Notes: a model not told the origin generated them from the sequence alone. Shown: positions 44,713-52,282, counted from the stretch's first letter. The stretch: DNA of 64,000 nt from Chitinophagaceae bacterium BSSC1 (GCA_002256435.1 NKJC01000004.1:62001-126000); one strand, 5' to 3'. Numbers and translations: made by a program.

Positions 44713-45150
44713 ATGACAAAGGTTAAATTTCTAGACAATTCCACAATTGAAGTAATCGCCCTAGATGGTGAAAAATTCACACTGAACAGTCATTTGCCCG
44801 TTCAGAACGCCCAACAAAAAACAATAGCCCAATCACTAGCAAAGTATTTCAATGAGTGCTTTTCAGACGATAAGTCCAGTATGGTCTATTGGGTTTTAAT
44901 GAAAACGATGGCCAATGAAAACTTTGGATTTTCCTTTGTAAAAAGTGATTTAAGTGCTGAAAGGGAACGTATTGGTTCGAAAATAAGACAAATAAGAGAG
45001 GAAAAGGGTATGGAAGCAAAACAGCTTGCAATGTTGGCTGGAATTGATGCTGCAAATATGTCTCGTATTGAACAAGGTAGATATTCAGTGGGTGTTGATA
45101 TACTTTCTAAAATATCTCATGCATTAGGTGTTAAAGTAGATTTAGTTTAA
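44713..45150 (+). CDS. XRE-family helix-turn-helix regulator
   Basis: 145 residues. The C-terminal HTH is clear (IRQIREEKGMEAKQLAMLAG, then IDAANMSRIEQGRYSVGVDI). The N-terminal 85 residues form a separate domain of unknown type (VKFLDNSTIEVIALDGEKFT). It probably controls itself through the 32-bp palindrome upstream. It could be the antitoxin of a HigBA-like pair, but no toxin precedes or follows; the next gene is the EVE-HNH nuclease 49 bases on, which it may control. Confidence 0.8.
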   Translation: MTKVKFLDNSTIEVIALDGEKFTLNSHLPVQNAQQKTIAQSLAKYFNECFSDDKSSMVYWVLMKTMANENFGFSFVKSDLSAERERIGSKIRQIREEKGMEAKQLAMLAGIDAANMSRIEQGRYSVGVDILSKISHALGVKVDLV

Positions 45151-45199
45151 AATAATCATAACTTAAATGAGATAATATTTTATTTTAATACCCTAATCA

Positions 45200-46144
45200 A
45201 TGAAATTCTACCTCGGCACAACAGACTATAACTGGTATTCCTACCTAAGCCAAATTGACCCAGAGGACGTCAATTTCTGGCAACCGGGAGGTAAAACCAA
45301 ATTCAGTGTTCTGAGTCCAGGTCAACCATTTCTATTTAAGCTAAAATCACCCTATAACGCAATTGGAGGAATTGGATTCTTCTCAAGCCATACATTTTTA
45401 CCCCTAAATATTGCATGGGATGCATTTGGTCAAAGAAACGGATCACAGAATATTGAAGTCCTCCGGAAAATGATTTCGAATTATAGGAAAGAGGATTATA
45501 TAGTCAACCCAGTAATTGGTTGTATCGTTTTAACCAATCCCATTTTTTTCAAAAAAGAAGATTGGATCCCAACTCCTGAAAACTGGGCTAACTCCATAGT
45601 TCAAGGTAAATCATACAATACAGAAGAGTCAATAGGGGCAGGGATTTGGAAACAAGTTGAAATATTATTGGATAAATACTTATACTTAAATGCCAAAGAC
45701 GAAGGTAAAAGTCAGCTCTTACTAGAAGAATCGGATTCACCCAAATATGGTAAGGAAGTTTTAACCAAGGTAAGGCTTGGTCAAGGTGCTTTTCGTGTTT
45801 TAATTACCGACGCTTACTATAGAAAGTGTTCAATAACAGGCGAGAAGACCCTTCCAGTTTTGGAAGCCGCACATATTAAGCCATATGCAGAATCTGGCCC
45901 TCATTTTATCTCAAATGGAATTCTCCTTCGTTCAGATATTCATAAACTGTTTGATACAGGTTATATTACTATAACCAATGAATATAAAATAGAAGTAAGT
46001 AAAAGAATTAGAGAAGAATTTAGCAATGGAAAGGAATATTACCAATACCATGGTAAAACACTTTCTAATCTCCCAGGTAGAGATTCGGACCGGCCTGATT
46101 CAAAATATATTGATTGGCATAATACCAATATTTTCAAAAACTAA
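45200..46144 (+). CDS. EVE-like domain HNH endonuclease
   Basis: 314 residues. Residues about 1-130 resemble an EVE/PUA-like modified-base reader (GQPFLFKLKSPYNAIGGIGF). The C-terminal half is an HNH nuclease: CSITGEKTLPVLEAAHIKPY, then GPHFISNGILLRSDIHKLFD (His, Asn, His). EVE-HNH enzymes with this layout are modification-dependent restriction enzymes acting on DNA with hydroxymethylcytosine or methylcytosine, mostly against phages. The exact base preference cannot be predicted. Preceded by the XRE regulator. Confidence 0.85.
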   Translation: MKFYLGTTDYNWYSYLSQIDPEDVNFWQPGGKTKFSVLSPGQPFLFKLKSPYNAIGGIGFFSSHTFLPLNIAWDAFGQRNGSQNIEVLRKMISNYRKEDYIVNPVIGCIVLTNPIFFKKEDWIPTPENWANSIVQGKSYNTEESIGAGIWKQVEILLDKYLYLNAKDEGKSQLLLEESDSPKYGKEVLTKVRLGQGAFRVLITDAYYRKCSITGEKTLPVLEAAHIKPYAESGPHFISNGILLRSDIHKLFDTGYITITNEYKIEVSKRIREEFSNGKEYYQYHGKTLSNLPGRDSDRPDSKYIDWHNTNIFKN

Positions 46145-46237
46145 TACTCCTAAATAGGTAATTAAATTTAAATATATCATAATAATATATTGTAAATTTA
46201 TACTCCAAAGTAATAGTTGACCTATTTAACTTGTCAA

Positions 46238-47344
46238 ATGAGAACCTTTTTATCTGTTTTAATATTCCTTCTATTCTCAAATAATACCCTTCAAGCAGAA
46301 TCAGATACTCAAATAAAGCAAGAGGCCACAGAGATTGTAAAAAAATGGAATAATAGTTTTAATAATAAAGACATACCTGCTTTACGAACTTTATTTGGGC
46401 CTACAGTATATTATTATGGTACTAATTTGAATAATAATGAAGTAATAATAGACATAGAAAGACAATTATTGACTTCATACAACCAATTAATAAAATCAGA
46501 CATTGAAGTATCCTTTTATACAACTGGTATCATTAAATGTGAATTTATTAAAGAAGTATTTGTCAAGGGTAAAAGAAAATCATATCCTTCTTATTTATTA
46601 TTATTAAAAACTGGCTCAGAATATAGTATTACTGGTGAGAGTGATGAAATTTCAGATAAGAATACTAATGGAAATAATAATATCGGTCTTGAGTCCGGTA
46701 TGTATATTGAAAGAGAAAGTAAGTTTAGTTGGTTTTTAGTTGTCACATTCTTGCTTACTATATTGGGTTTTTATTTAGTATTCCGAGAGTTTAAAAAGAA
46801 AAGTAATAAATCAAATGACAATTATCTGGCTGAGGCTAAAATAACTTCCAATCAGACTTTTAAAAATCGACCAACATTTTTCCCAAGTGAATCAGAAAAA
46901 GGTCATGATTTTGAAAAGTTTGTTGTTGATAGATTTAAAAAAGAATATTTTATTTTAAAGCATTGGAGAAGTGATAAGATGCATAATGGAATTTCTCCTG
47001 ATTCAAATAAGTATCCAGATTTGGAATATGATTTTAAAACAAAAAGTGCAAAAGCTAAAATTGCAATAGAATGTAAGTGGCGGTCGGGCTTTGATGATGG
47101 TAAAATTGAATGGGCTAAAGACTATCAAATTAAAAATTATATTCATTATAAAAAAGAAAACGGAGTTGATGTGGTTTTTGTTTTAATAGGAATTGGTGGA
47201 ATGCCAAACTACCCTGATGAATTATATATCATTCCTCTTGAAGAAATTACTAGTACTATTCTCTATAAGAAATCTATTACGAAATATCAAAGATTTAGTA
47301 AATCATCTTTCTTTTTTAACCCAGATTATAGAACATTGACTTAA
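46238..47344 (+). CDS. Membrane-anchored protein with SnoaL-like and PD-(D/E)XK domains
   Basis: 368 residues from ATG 46238. A signal peptide (MRTFLSVLIFLLFSNNTLQA), then a domain of about 110 residues resembling NTF2/SnoaL folds (IVKKWNNSFNNKDIPALRTL), a membrane helix near 165-185 (WFLVVTFLLTILGFYLVF), and a C-terminal nuclease fold (KGHDFEKFVVDRFKKEYF; YPDLEYDF and IAIECKWRSGF giving D-x12+-ExK). So a periplasmic sensor-like part may be linked to a cytoplasmic nuclease. Function is unknown; I would place it in the defence group by context only. Confidence 0.75.
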   Translation: MRTFLSVLIFLLFSNNTLQAESDTQIKQEATEIVKKWNNSFNNKDIPALRTLFGPTVYYYGTNLNNNEVIIDIERQLLTSYNQLIKSDIEVSFYTTGIIKCEFIKEVFVKGKRKSYPSYLLLLKTGSEYSITGESDEISDKNTNGNNNIGLESGMYIERESKFSWFLVVTFLLTILGFYLVFREFKKKSNKSNDNYLAEAKITSNQTFKNRPTFFPSESEKGHDFEKFVVDRFKKEYFILKHWRSDKMHNGISPDSNKYPDLEYDFKTKSAKAKIAIECKWRSGFDDGKIEWAKDYQIKNYIHYKKENGVDVVFVLIGIGGMPNYPDELYIIPLEEITSTILYKKSITKYQRFSKSSFFFNPDYRTLT

Positions 47345-47359
47345 TTCAAAATATTAAAA

Positions 47360-48325
47360 ATGACTATTAAAGAAGCTATTATTAAGTCTTTAGAGGAGAT
47401 TAAATCATTGGTTAATAATAATGATGTTTGTAATCATATCATTAATAATGGCTACTATGATTTTAAAGATGCTAAAACTCCAGCATCTACCGTATCAGCA
47501 TTACTTGGTGATTTTATTAGGAAAGGCGATACTCGAGTAAAGAGAATAAAAAAATCGGATGGTTCTTTTTCATATTATTTAAGTAAATATGAAAATGAAA
47601 TTGAAACTTCAGTTTTAATTGAATCAGTAGAAGAAGTGGATAGCACAAAAAATGAAAAAAGTAAATCTTATGAGGAAAGAGACTTGCATAAATTATTAGC
47701 AACCTACCTAAAAAGTCATAATATATTTTCAAAAACTATTTTTCACGAAAAATCCAATTCGAAAGATAAACACCAGAAGTGGATACATCCTGATATGGTT
47801 GGTGTAAGTTATTTAAAGCTTCAAACTTATGCGAGCCAATCTTTGCAAAAAGTATTAGATAGAGAATCAACTGTTAGATTCAATTCTTACGAGTTAAAGA
47901 GAGAAATTAGTAATGATTATGAATTAAAGGAAGCATTTTTTCAAGCAGTGTCAAATTCTAGTTGGGCAAATCATGGTTTCTTAGTTGCATTTGATATAAA
48001 CGATAATTTGTATGATGAGATCAAAAGATTGAATCAATCATTCGGAATTGGTGTAATTGAACTTAGCTCTAATCCATACATTAGTAAATTGTTATTTCCA
48101 GCTAGGTATAAAGATTTAGATTATAGGACCATTGATAAGCTTTGTAAAATAAACCCTGATTTTGAGCGATTTATTTTACAAATTGAAAAATTAATAACTG
48201 CCGACCAGCGATATTTAAATGCAATGGAGAAAGAACTTGAAGAATATTGTGATAAGAGTTTTAATTCTGAAATAGAACTTGATAATTACTGTAAAGAAAA
48301 AAATATTCCCGTTGAAAATATTTAA
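47360..48325 (+). CDS. HARE-HTH protein with PD-(D/E)XK-like core
   Basis: 321 residues. Residues 1-75 resemble the HARE winged-helix domain (IKSLEEIKSLVNNNDVCNHI; AKTPASTVSALLGDFIRKGD). The C-terminal half has HPDMVGVSY and VRFNSYELKREISN, an ExK following a conserved PD, as in the COG2958-type nuclease fold. HARE domains are proposed to bind modified DNA (family inference). It lies 15 bases after the membrane-anchored nuclease gene and is probably co-transcribed, suggesting the two work together. Confidence 0.75.
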   Translation: MTIKEAIIKSLEEIKSLVNNNDVCNHIINNGYYDFKDAKTPASTVSALLGDFIRKGDTRVKRIKKSDGSFSYYLSKYENEIETSVLIESVEEVDSTKNEKSKSYEERDLHKLLATYLKSHNIFSKTIFHEKSNSKDKHQKWIHPDMVGVSYLKLQTYASQSLQKVLDRESTVRFNSYELKREISNDYELKEAFFQAVSNSSWANHGFLVAFDINDNLYDEIKRLNQSFGIGVIELSSNPYISKLLFPARYKDLDYRTIDKLCKINPDFERFILQIEKLITADQRYLNAMEKELEEYCDKSFNSEIELDNYCKEKNIPVENI

Positions 48326-48345
48326 TTGATTTTATATTAACAAGT

Positions 48346-48936
48346 ATGAAAAGGACTATACTTATTTCGTTATTGTTTTTTACGTTCTCTTTTTGTTTTG
48401 CCCAACCTAATTCAGATACTTCAAAGCACCTTACATTTAAAGGAGTTCCCATAGATGGAAAGCTTGCCGATTTTGTTTCTAAAATGAAAGAAGCTGGTTT
48501 TAATTTTAAAGAAACCAAAGAAGGTCTTTCTATTTTAGAAGGTGATTTTGCTTCTTACATTAATTGTAAAATAGGTGTTTCAACCCTTAGTCAAAAAGAT
48601 TTAGTTAATAAAATTGTAGTAATGTTTCAAAATAGGGAAACATGGTATTCACTATCTTCCAATTATTTTGACTTGAAGACACTACTTACTGAAAAATATG
48701 GAAAACCAATTGAAAATGTTGAAAATTTTCAAACATATACACCTGATGATGATGGTTACAAAATGACGCAAGTTCATCTAGGTACTTGTAAGTACTATTC
48801 ATATTTTAAAACAAGTAAAGGAAATATTCAGTTATCAATTGAATATAATTTTAAGTTACGTGGTCATGTTGAGCTTGTTTATTTAGATAAAATCAATGGC
48901 GATACAATTAAGAAGCAAGCATTAGATGATTTGTAG
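48346..48936 (+). CDS. Secreted hypothetical protein, 196 aa
   Basis: A signal peptide (MKRTILISLLFFTFSFCFAQ) is followed by a mature domain with KHLTFKGVPIDGKLADFVSK, an aromatic-rich beta segment and no Cys. Such FKGVPIDG-type starts occur in several Bacteroidota secreted proteins of unknown role. It follows the HARE-HTH gene by 20 bases and may be co-transcribed by chance. Confidence 0.75.
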   Translation: MKRTILISLLFFTFSFCFAQPNSDTSKHLTFKGVPIDGKLADFVSKMKEAGFNFKETKEGLSILEGDFASYINCKIGVSTLSQKDLVNKIVVMFQNRETWYSLSSNYFDLKTLLTEKYGKPIENVENFQTYTPDDDGYKMTQVHLGTCKYYSYFKTSKGNIQLSIEYNFKLRGHVELVYLDKINGDTIKKQALDDL

Positions 48937-48954
48937 AGAGTCTTCAGTTATTAC

Positions 48955-48967
48955 CATCGCGCCAGCC
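48955..48967 (+). repeat. CATCGCGCCAGCC element, copy 3
   Basis: Exact CATCGCGCCAGCC, 11 bases before the ATG (48979) of the 123-aa membrane protein. Confidence 0.8.
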
Positions 48968-48978
48968 AAACCCCACCC

Positions 48979-49350
48979 ATGCGCCTCCTCCGCACCCTAA
49001 CCCTCCTCACATTCCTCACAGTCATCATCCCCGGAGACAAACTAGCCTTCCCCGTAGGACTAATTATAATCATGTCAGTATTAGGAATAGCATCCCTAGT
49101 AGACTTTATAATAGGCTTAAGCTTATTAATCACCATCGCCTTTGCAATAGTATCCATAGCCAAAGGAATCAAAAAACTAGACCTCAAACTAAACCTGCTG
49201 ATCATACTAATTTTTTGGGCTTATCTACTCCAGTTCACAAAACAATTCATCCAGTATTACGATCCCATCAGCCTCAGCATCTTAATAATTTTCCTGCTGT
49301 TCTCCACCATTAACCTTGTAAAAACAATCAAACAGCTAAAAAATAGCTAA
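48979..49350 (+). CDS. Small multispanning membrane protein, 123 aa
   Basis: MRLLRTLTLLTFLTVIIPGD then hydrophobic segments around residues 20-35, 38-60, 70-90 and 97-115, with few charged residues (KGIKKLDLKLNL between helices). No family recognised. It is the only gene between two CATCGCGCCAGCC elements (copies 3 and 4, 409 bp apart). Its coding strand is rich in C and poor in G (CTA, ATA, CTC, CCC codons), unlike the AT-rich genes upstream. A piece of a very similar gene recurs at 51632-51670. Confidence 0.7.
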   Translation: MRLLRTLTLLTFLTVIIPGDKLAFPVGLIIIMSVLGIASLVDFIIGLSLLITIAFAIVSIAKGIKKLDLKLNLLIILIFWAYLLQFTKQFIQYYDPISLSILIIFLLFSTINLVKTIKQLKNS

Positions 49351-49363
49351 TCCAGTCAACCCC

Positions 49364-49376
49364 CATCGCGCCAGCC
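49364..49376 (+). repeat. CATCGCGCCAGCC element, copy 4
   Basis: Exact copy, 3 bases before ATG 49380, which opens only a truncated frame. Confidence 0.8.
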
Positions 49377-49379
49377 AAA

Positions 49380-49484
49380 ATGCCCAAATTCACCCTTTAT
49401 ATGCTGATTCCCCGTACTTCAGCAACCCTTTCCCGTTATGTGCAATACTTCCCAATAATCTTAAAATGTTATAGCAAGAAATAA
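49380..49484 (+). pseudogene. Remnant of the carboxypeptidase-like-domain gene start
   Basis: ATGCCCAAATTCACCC resembles the start of the paralogues at 43804 and 50030, but after about 10 codons (MPKFTLYMLI) the similarity ends and the frame stops within 35 codons. It looks like the 5' stub of a lost gene that stays attached to its element. Confidence 0.6.
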
Positions 49485-49520
49485 ATATTATCTTTAATCC
49501 AGAAATGATAATCTGACAAA

Positions 49521-49753
49521 ATGCAAAGATTTTATTTTGACACTTCTGTTTTTGGGGGTGCTTTTGACAAGGAATTTGAAGAAGCCACATTGCAACTGCC
49601 ACGATTTATAAGGCAGACATTTTAGTAAGTTGGAATTTTAAGCACATAGTAAATGTCTACAGAATTCGTGGCTACAACTCAATAAACATTCGTTCAAATT
49701 ATCCATCATTAGAAATACGTTCACCAAAAGAAATTTTAGAATATGAAGACTGA
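49521..49753 (+). pseudogene. PIN-domain toxin with internal deletion
   Basis: The N-terminus MQRFYFDTSVFGGAFDKEFE has the first conserved Asp (FDTSVFGG). After codon 26 the sequence jumps to the C-terminal part, read in another frame as ATIYKADILVSWNFKHIVNV, then a tail ending SPKEILEYED with stop at 49751-49753. The middle (about 90 residues with two more acidic residues) is gone, and the remaining length is not a multiple of three. The gene overlaps the start of the small antitoxin gene, as in related pairs. Confidence 0.75.
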
Positions 49754-49904
49754 AATTAAAAAACCAGTTCAAGAAAAAGAGTTTGACACAGTCAAAACAT
49801 TTAGAGCTATCAAGGACAAAATATCTTTGGAAATGGCAAATATGAACTTTGAGCAGATCAAAGAATATTTGAAAACCAATAGTGCAAAACTCTACTCCAA
49901 ATAG
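49743..49904 (+). CDS. Small antitoxin-like protein, 53 aa
   Basis: MKTEIKKPVQEKEFDTVKTF followed by RAIKDKISLEMANMNFEQIK and a basic tail (NSAKLYSK). It overlaps the 3' end of the broken PIN toxin by 11 bases, a normal antitoxin-after-toxin layout. It is intact while the toxin is not. Partner specificity is inference from position. Confidence 0.7.
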   Translation: MKTEIKKPVQEKEFDTVKTFRAIKDKISLEMANMNFEQIKEYLKTNSAKLYSK

Positions 49905-49967
49905 AAAAGCTTAAAACATTGCATTGGCATTCAGTAGGTCTACGGAATTATGCTATTTATTCAAGAA

Positions 49968-49996
49968 CACAAATGCCACTGTTTTTTTGGATAAAT
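49968..49996 (+). repeat. Block shared upstream of element copies 5 and 9 (first copy)
   Basis: CACAAATGCCACTGTTT then TTTTGGATAAAT. At 54359-54386 nearly the same block (ACAAATACCATTGTTT then CTTTGGATAAAT) precedes element copy 9. In both places the block directly follows a broken toxin-antitoxin unit. Confidence 0.65.
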
Positions 49997-50012
49997 CTTT
50001 TTACTAAAATCC

Positions 50013-50025
50013 CATCGCGCCAGCC
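50013..50025 (+). repeat. CATCGCGCCAGCC element, copy 5
   Basis: Exact copy, 4 bases before the ATG (50030) of the intact carboxypeptidase-like-domain gene. Confidence 0.8.
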
Positions 50026-50029
50026 AAAA

Positions 50030-50719
50030 ATGCCCAACCTCATCCTCCATATCCCAACCCCCTGCACCCAAAACTGGCACGCATTCCCCCAGAACGCCAC
50101 CGGCGGCTACTGCTCCCAATGCAGCAAAACAGTCATTGACTTTACCCAACTCACAGACAAGGAACTCTATGAAGCACTCAAAAAAGGGAACACAGGAAAA
50201 ATCTGTGGCCGCTTCACCCAAACCCAACTCAACCGAGCAATCAGCTATCAAGCACCATATAAAACCAAATTCAATAAAATTCTAGCCGGTCTAATTGTCT
50301 TAGGAACCACACAGGCCGAATTCCCAAATGAAGCCAAAGCCACAAACATTGAAATAGTTTCCAACAAGGGTAGGGCAGAACATAAAAAAGACAAAGCCCA
50401 AGCCCAAGACAAAGCCAAAACCGACAGCACAAAATTCATAGAAGGAAGAATTGTAGACGACAAATTAAATCCCATAGCCTATGCTTCAGTAACCTTTAAA
50501 GACAAAAACATAGGAGTGACCACAAATAACAATGGACAATTTAAATTAATGGTTCCCGACTCCTATAAAAGGAAACTAACCATACAAGTATCAGCAGCAG
50601 GGTATGAGCCAAAAGAAATGTCCTTTAATAAAAAGCAATTGCCCGTTAAACGCGAATTGACCATGAAATTGTCGGAAGAATTCATGGGAGAGGTAGTTAT
50701 TGTGAGATCGGATGATTAA
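50030..50719 (+). CDS. Carboxypeptidase-regulatory-like domain protein with Cys motif (intact copy)
   Basis: 229 residues from ATG 50030; a start at 49919 in the same frame would run back through the shared upstream block and is rejected. Residues 1-45 (IPTPCTQNWHAFPQNATGGY, then CSQCSKTVIDFTQL) hold a C..CxxC motif likely to bind a metal. A membrane helix lies near 80-95 (ILAGLIVLGTTQA). The C-terminal 75 residues are a carboxypeptidase-regulatory-like beta domain (EGRIVDDKLNPIAYASVTF). Such proteins are frequent in Bacteroidota and uncharacterised. It stands alone between element copies 5 and 6. Confidence 0.85.
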   Translation: MPNLILHIPTPCTQNWHAFPQNATGGYCSQCSKTVIDFTQLTDKELYEALKKGNTGKICGRFTQTQLNRAISYQAPYKTKFNKILAGLIVLGTTQAEFPNEAKATNIEIVSNKGRAEHKKDKAQAQDKAKTDSTKFIEGRIVDDKLNPIAYASVTFKDKNIGVTTNNNGQFKLMVPDSYKRKLTIQVSAAGYEPKEMSFNKKQLPVKRELTMKLSEEFMGEVVIVRSDD

Positions 50720-50746
50720 TTTGCTAATCACCGGTTCCACAATTAA

Positions 50747-50759
50747 CATCGCGCCAGCC
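50747..50759 (+). repeat. CATCGCGCCAGCC element, copy 6
   Basis: Exact copy, followed directly by a fragment of a gamma-glutamylcyclotransferase-like gene and not by a start codon. Confidence 0.75.
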
Positions 50760-50765
50760 CAAACC

Positions 50766-50800
50766 CATCTCCTGGGAACAGCATCACAGGAATGGTTTTC
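50766..50800 (+). pseudogene. Fragment of a gamma-glutamylcyclotransferase-like gene
   Basis: The stretch with ACAGCATCACAGGAATGGT matches the interior of the intact gene at 54430 (ACAGCATCACCGGAATGGT near 54625) with one difference in 19 bases, and lesser similarity to either side. No start or stop of its own. Confidence 0.6.
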
Positions 50801-50855
50801 AACTTTGCAGGATCTTATAATATATTTAGTACCTTTATTTATAAAATTTTAAACA

Positions 50856-51086
50856 ATGAAATACGGAGAAATAAGCATCGATCCTGAAGTGATGAGCGGC
50901 GCTCCTGTATTTGCCGGAACTCGAGTTCATGTTCAAACTCTCTTCGACTATATTGAAGGTGGCGAAGATTTAGCAGAGTTTCTTGACGACTTTCCTTCTG
51001 TTTCTAAAGAATCAGCTTTAGCCGTTTTAGAAATGGCTAAAAAAACGCTCACTACCGAGAAAATGCTCCATGAAAATTTTGCTTGA
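50856..51086 (+). CDS. DUF433 antitoxin
   Basis: 76 residues, MKYGEISIDPEVMSGAPVFA then GTRVHVQTLFDYIEGGEDLA, the DUF433 signature (PxxxxGxPxxxGTRVxV). In family terms this is a VapB-like antitoxin that pairs with a DUF5615 PIN-like protein, which follows and overlaps by 17 bases. An upstream TAGTACCTTTA looks like a near-consensus -7 region, so this pair has its own promoter, unlike the single genes directly behind the repeated element. Confidence 0.9.
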   Translation: MKYGEISIDPEVMSGAPVFAGTRVHVQTLFDYIEGGEDLAEFLDDFPSVSKESALAVLEMAKKTLTTEKMLHENFA

Positions 51087-51399
51087 CGAAAGTTTACCGC
51101 GGAAACTCAAAAATGATTTCGGAATAGATCATGAAGTTTGGACTGTTCGTGATAAAGGCTGGCTTAGCAAAAAGAATGGCGAATTACTAAAGCTCATGAT
51201 TGACGATGGTTTTGAACTTTTTGTTACTGCTGACCAAAATTTACAATACCAGCAGAAACTCGAAAAACTTCCTCTAACAATTGCAGTTTTACGTGGGTCA
51301 GATAATCGTCTAAGAACACTGAGTAATCTCATACCACTACTATTCAAAAGAATCAACGAAGGAAGCCTTCCTAATGTAATTGAAATCTCTGCAGATTGA
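51070..51399 (+). CDS. DUF5615 PIN-like toxin
   Basis: 109 residues, MKILLDESLPRKLKNDFGID opening with the conserved Asp-Glu, then ELFVTADQNLQYQQKLEKLP, the second acidic site (TADxNLxYQQ). DUF5615 proteins are PIN-like nuclease toxins paired with DUF433. Its start lies within the antitoxin's end, so they are translated together. The downstream 160-bp hairpin begins 12 bases after its stop. Confidence 0.88.
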   Translation: MKILLDESLPRKLKNDFGIDHEVWTVRDKGWLSKKNGELLKLMIDDGFELFVTADQNLQYQQKLEKLPLTIAVLRGSDNRLRTLSNLIPLLFKRINEGSLPNVIEISAD

Positions 51400-51410
51400 C
51401 CGTCAGCCAC

Positions 51411-51571
51411 TAACAAGAGGCTTTGCGCAATTTGGGCTTCCACCATTGGCCTATCATCTTTTGGTATTGCTAATCAACTGTAGTAATTTGGCTTTAGCTA
51501 ATCGCGTCAGTAGTGGCCAAGCCAGCAGTAGGATCACAGATTATCCAAACTGCGCAAAGCCTGTGACGTTA
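51411..51571. repeat. Long imperfect inverted repeat, attC-like size
   Basis: AGGCTTTGCGCA (51418-51429) and TGCGCAAAGCCT (51551-51562) are exact complements; after one mismatch TTTGG/CCAAA extends the stem to 17 of 18. TAAC (51411) and GTTA (51568-51571) pair outside it, and TTGGCC/GGCCAA inside. ATCGCGTCAG (51501-51510) is one base off the core of the 13-bp element. The whole could fold as a 160-base hairpin. The gap from 51400 to 51678 has no other content but element copy 7 and a gene fragment. Confidence 0.7.
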
Positions 51572-51605
51572 CCTACAATCATTTGCCTTATCATCAATTA
51601 AGAAC

Positions 51606-51618
51606 CATCGCGCCAGCC
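51606..51618 (+). repeat. CATCGCGCCAGCC element, copy 7
   Basis: Exact copy, followed after 14 bases by a fragment of a membrane-protein gene like that at 48979. Confidence 0.8.
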
Positions 51619-51631
51619 AAAAACTCATCAA

Positions 51632-51670
51632 TGCGCCTTTGCAATAGTTTCCATAGCCAAAGGGATCAAA
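51632..51670 (+). pseudogene. Fragment of a 123-aa membrane-protein gene
   Basis: GCCTTTGCAATAGT then TCCATAGCCAAAGG matches 49138-49167 inside the intact gene with about two differences in 30 bases. The segment lies directly after an element copy, as the intact gene does, but lacks the preceding 150 bases. Confidence 0.7.
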
Positions 51671-51678
51671 CCTCACCC

Positions 51679-52233
51679 ATGAAACCCTACATCCTCATAC
51701 TCATCCTCCTTTCCTGCAACACCCAACCCAAGCAAATTAAAACCATAGCCACCTCCACTGAAATCCCAACCACCCCCCAAGTATACAACCTCATCCTCCC
51801 AACAGACACCATCCCAGGACGCATCAACATTCCCCAACTTACCGAACCCATCAGAGCCATGACAGCCTTCTACGCAGCAATGGGAGGAACCCTATGTACA
51901 AAAGACTCCTGTCAACTAACTACAGCACTAGGACTAGGCAAACAAGGTTCACCCACCCATCAATACTTAATCAAAAAATACTTCCCCAATGATACAGTAG
52001 CAAATGCCGTATTAGACCGAGACTGTGTTTTACCACAAAGTGGCGCAAGCTCATTTACAGATTTCGCCTATCTCACCATTACGCACCAGGGAGACACCGT
52101 ACAAGTAGACTACAACCTCATGTATTACAATAGAGGCAATTCTGAATTTATCAAAGGCCCCGATACCTATTTATTCAAAGACAATACCTTCAAAAAGCTA
52201 AAGAGAAACCTCTGGCAATTCATTGATAAGTAA
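51679..52233 (+). CDS. Putative lipoprotein, 184 aa
   Basis: MKPYILILILLSCNTQPKQI gives a short lipoprotein signal with lipobox LLSC (Cys 13). The mature part is Thr/Pro-rich at first, then has TEPIRAMTAFYAAMGGTLCT and YLTITHQGDTVQVDYNLMYY. No family recognised; probably an outer-membrane lipoprotein. I chose ATG 51679, 8 bases past the gene fragment at 51632-51670. C-rich, G-poor coding strand as in the other genes following the element. Confidence 0.75.
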   Translation: MKPYILILILLSCNTQPKQIKTIATSTEIPTTPQVYNLILPTDTIPGRINIPQLTEPIRAMTAFYAAMGGTLCTKDSCQLTTALGLGKQGSPTHQYLIKKYFPNDTVANAVLDRDCVLPQSGASSFTDFAYLTITHQGDTVQVDYNLMYYNRGNSEFIKGPDTYLFKDNTFKKLKRNLWQFIDK

Positions 52234-52241
52234 AAAGTAAA

Positions 52242-52253
52242 CATCGCGCTAGC
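52242..52253 (+). repeat. CATCGCGCCAGCC element, copy 8 (degenerate)
   Basis: CATCGCGCTAGC, one mismatch in 12, with AAAACG in place of CAAA. It precedes the remnant of an antitoxin gene with no start codon. Confidence 0.6.
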
Positions 52254-52282
52254 AAAACGAAACACCCTGTCTAGCAGCCTGA

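Noticed and set aside
49919..50029. N-terminal extension of the carboxypeptidase-like-domain protein
   Set aside because: It would translate the shared upstream block and the 13-bp element; the paralogue starts at the equivalent of 50030.
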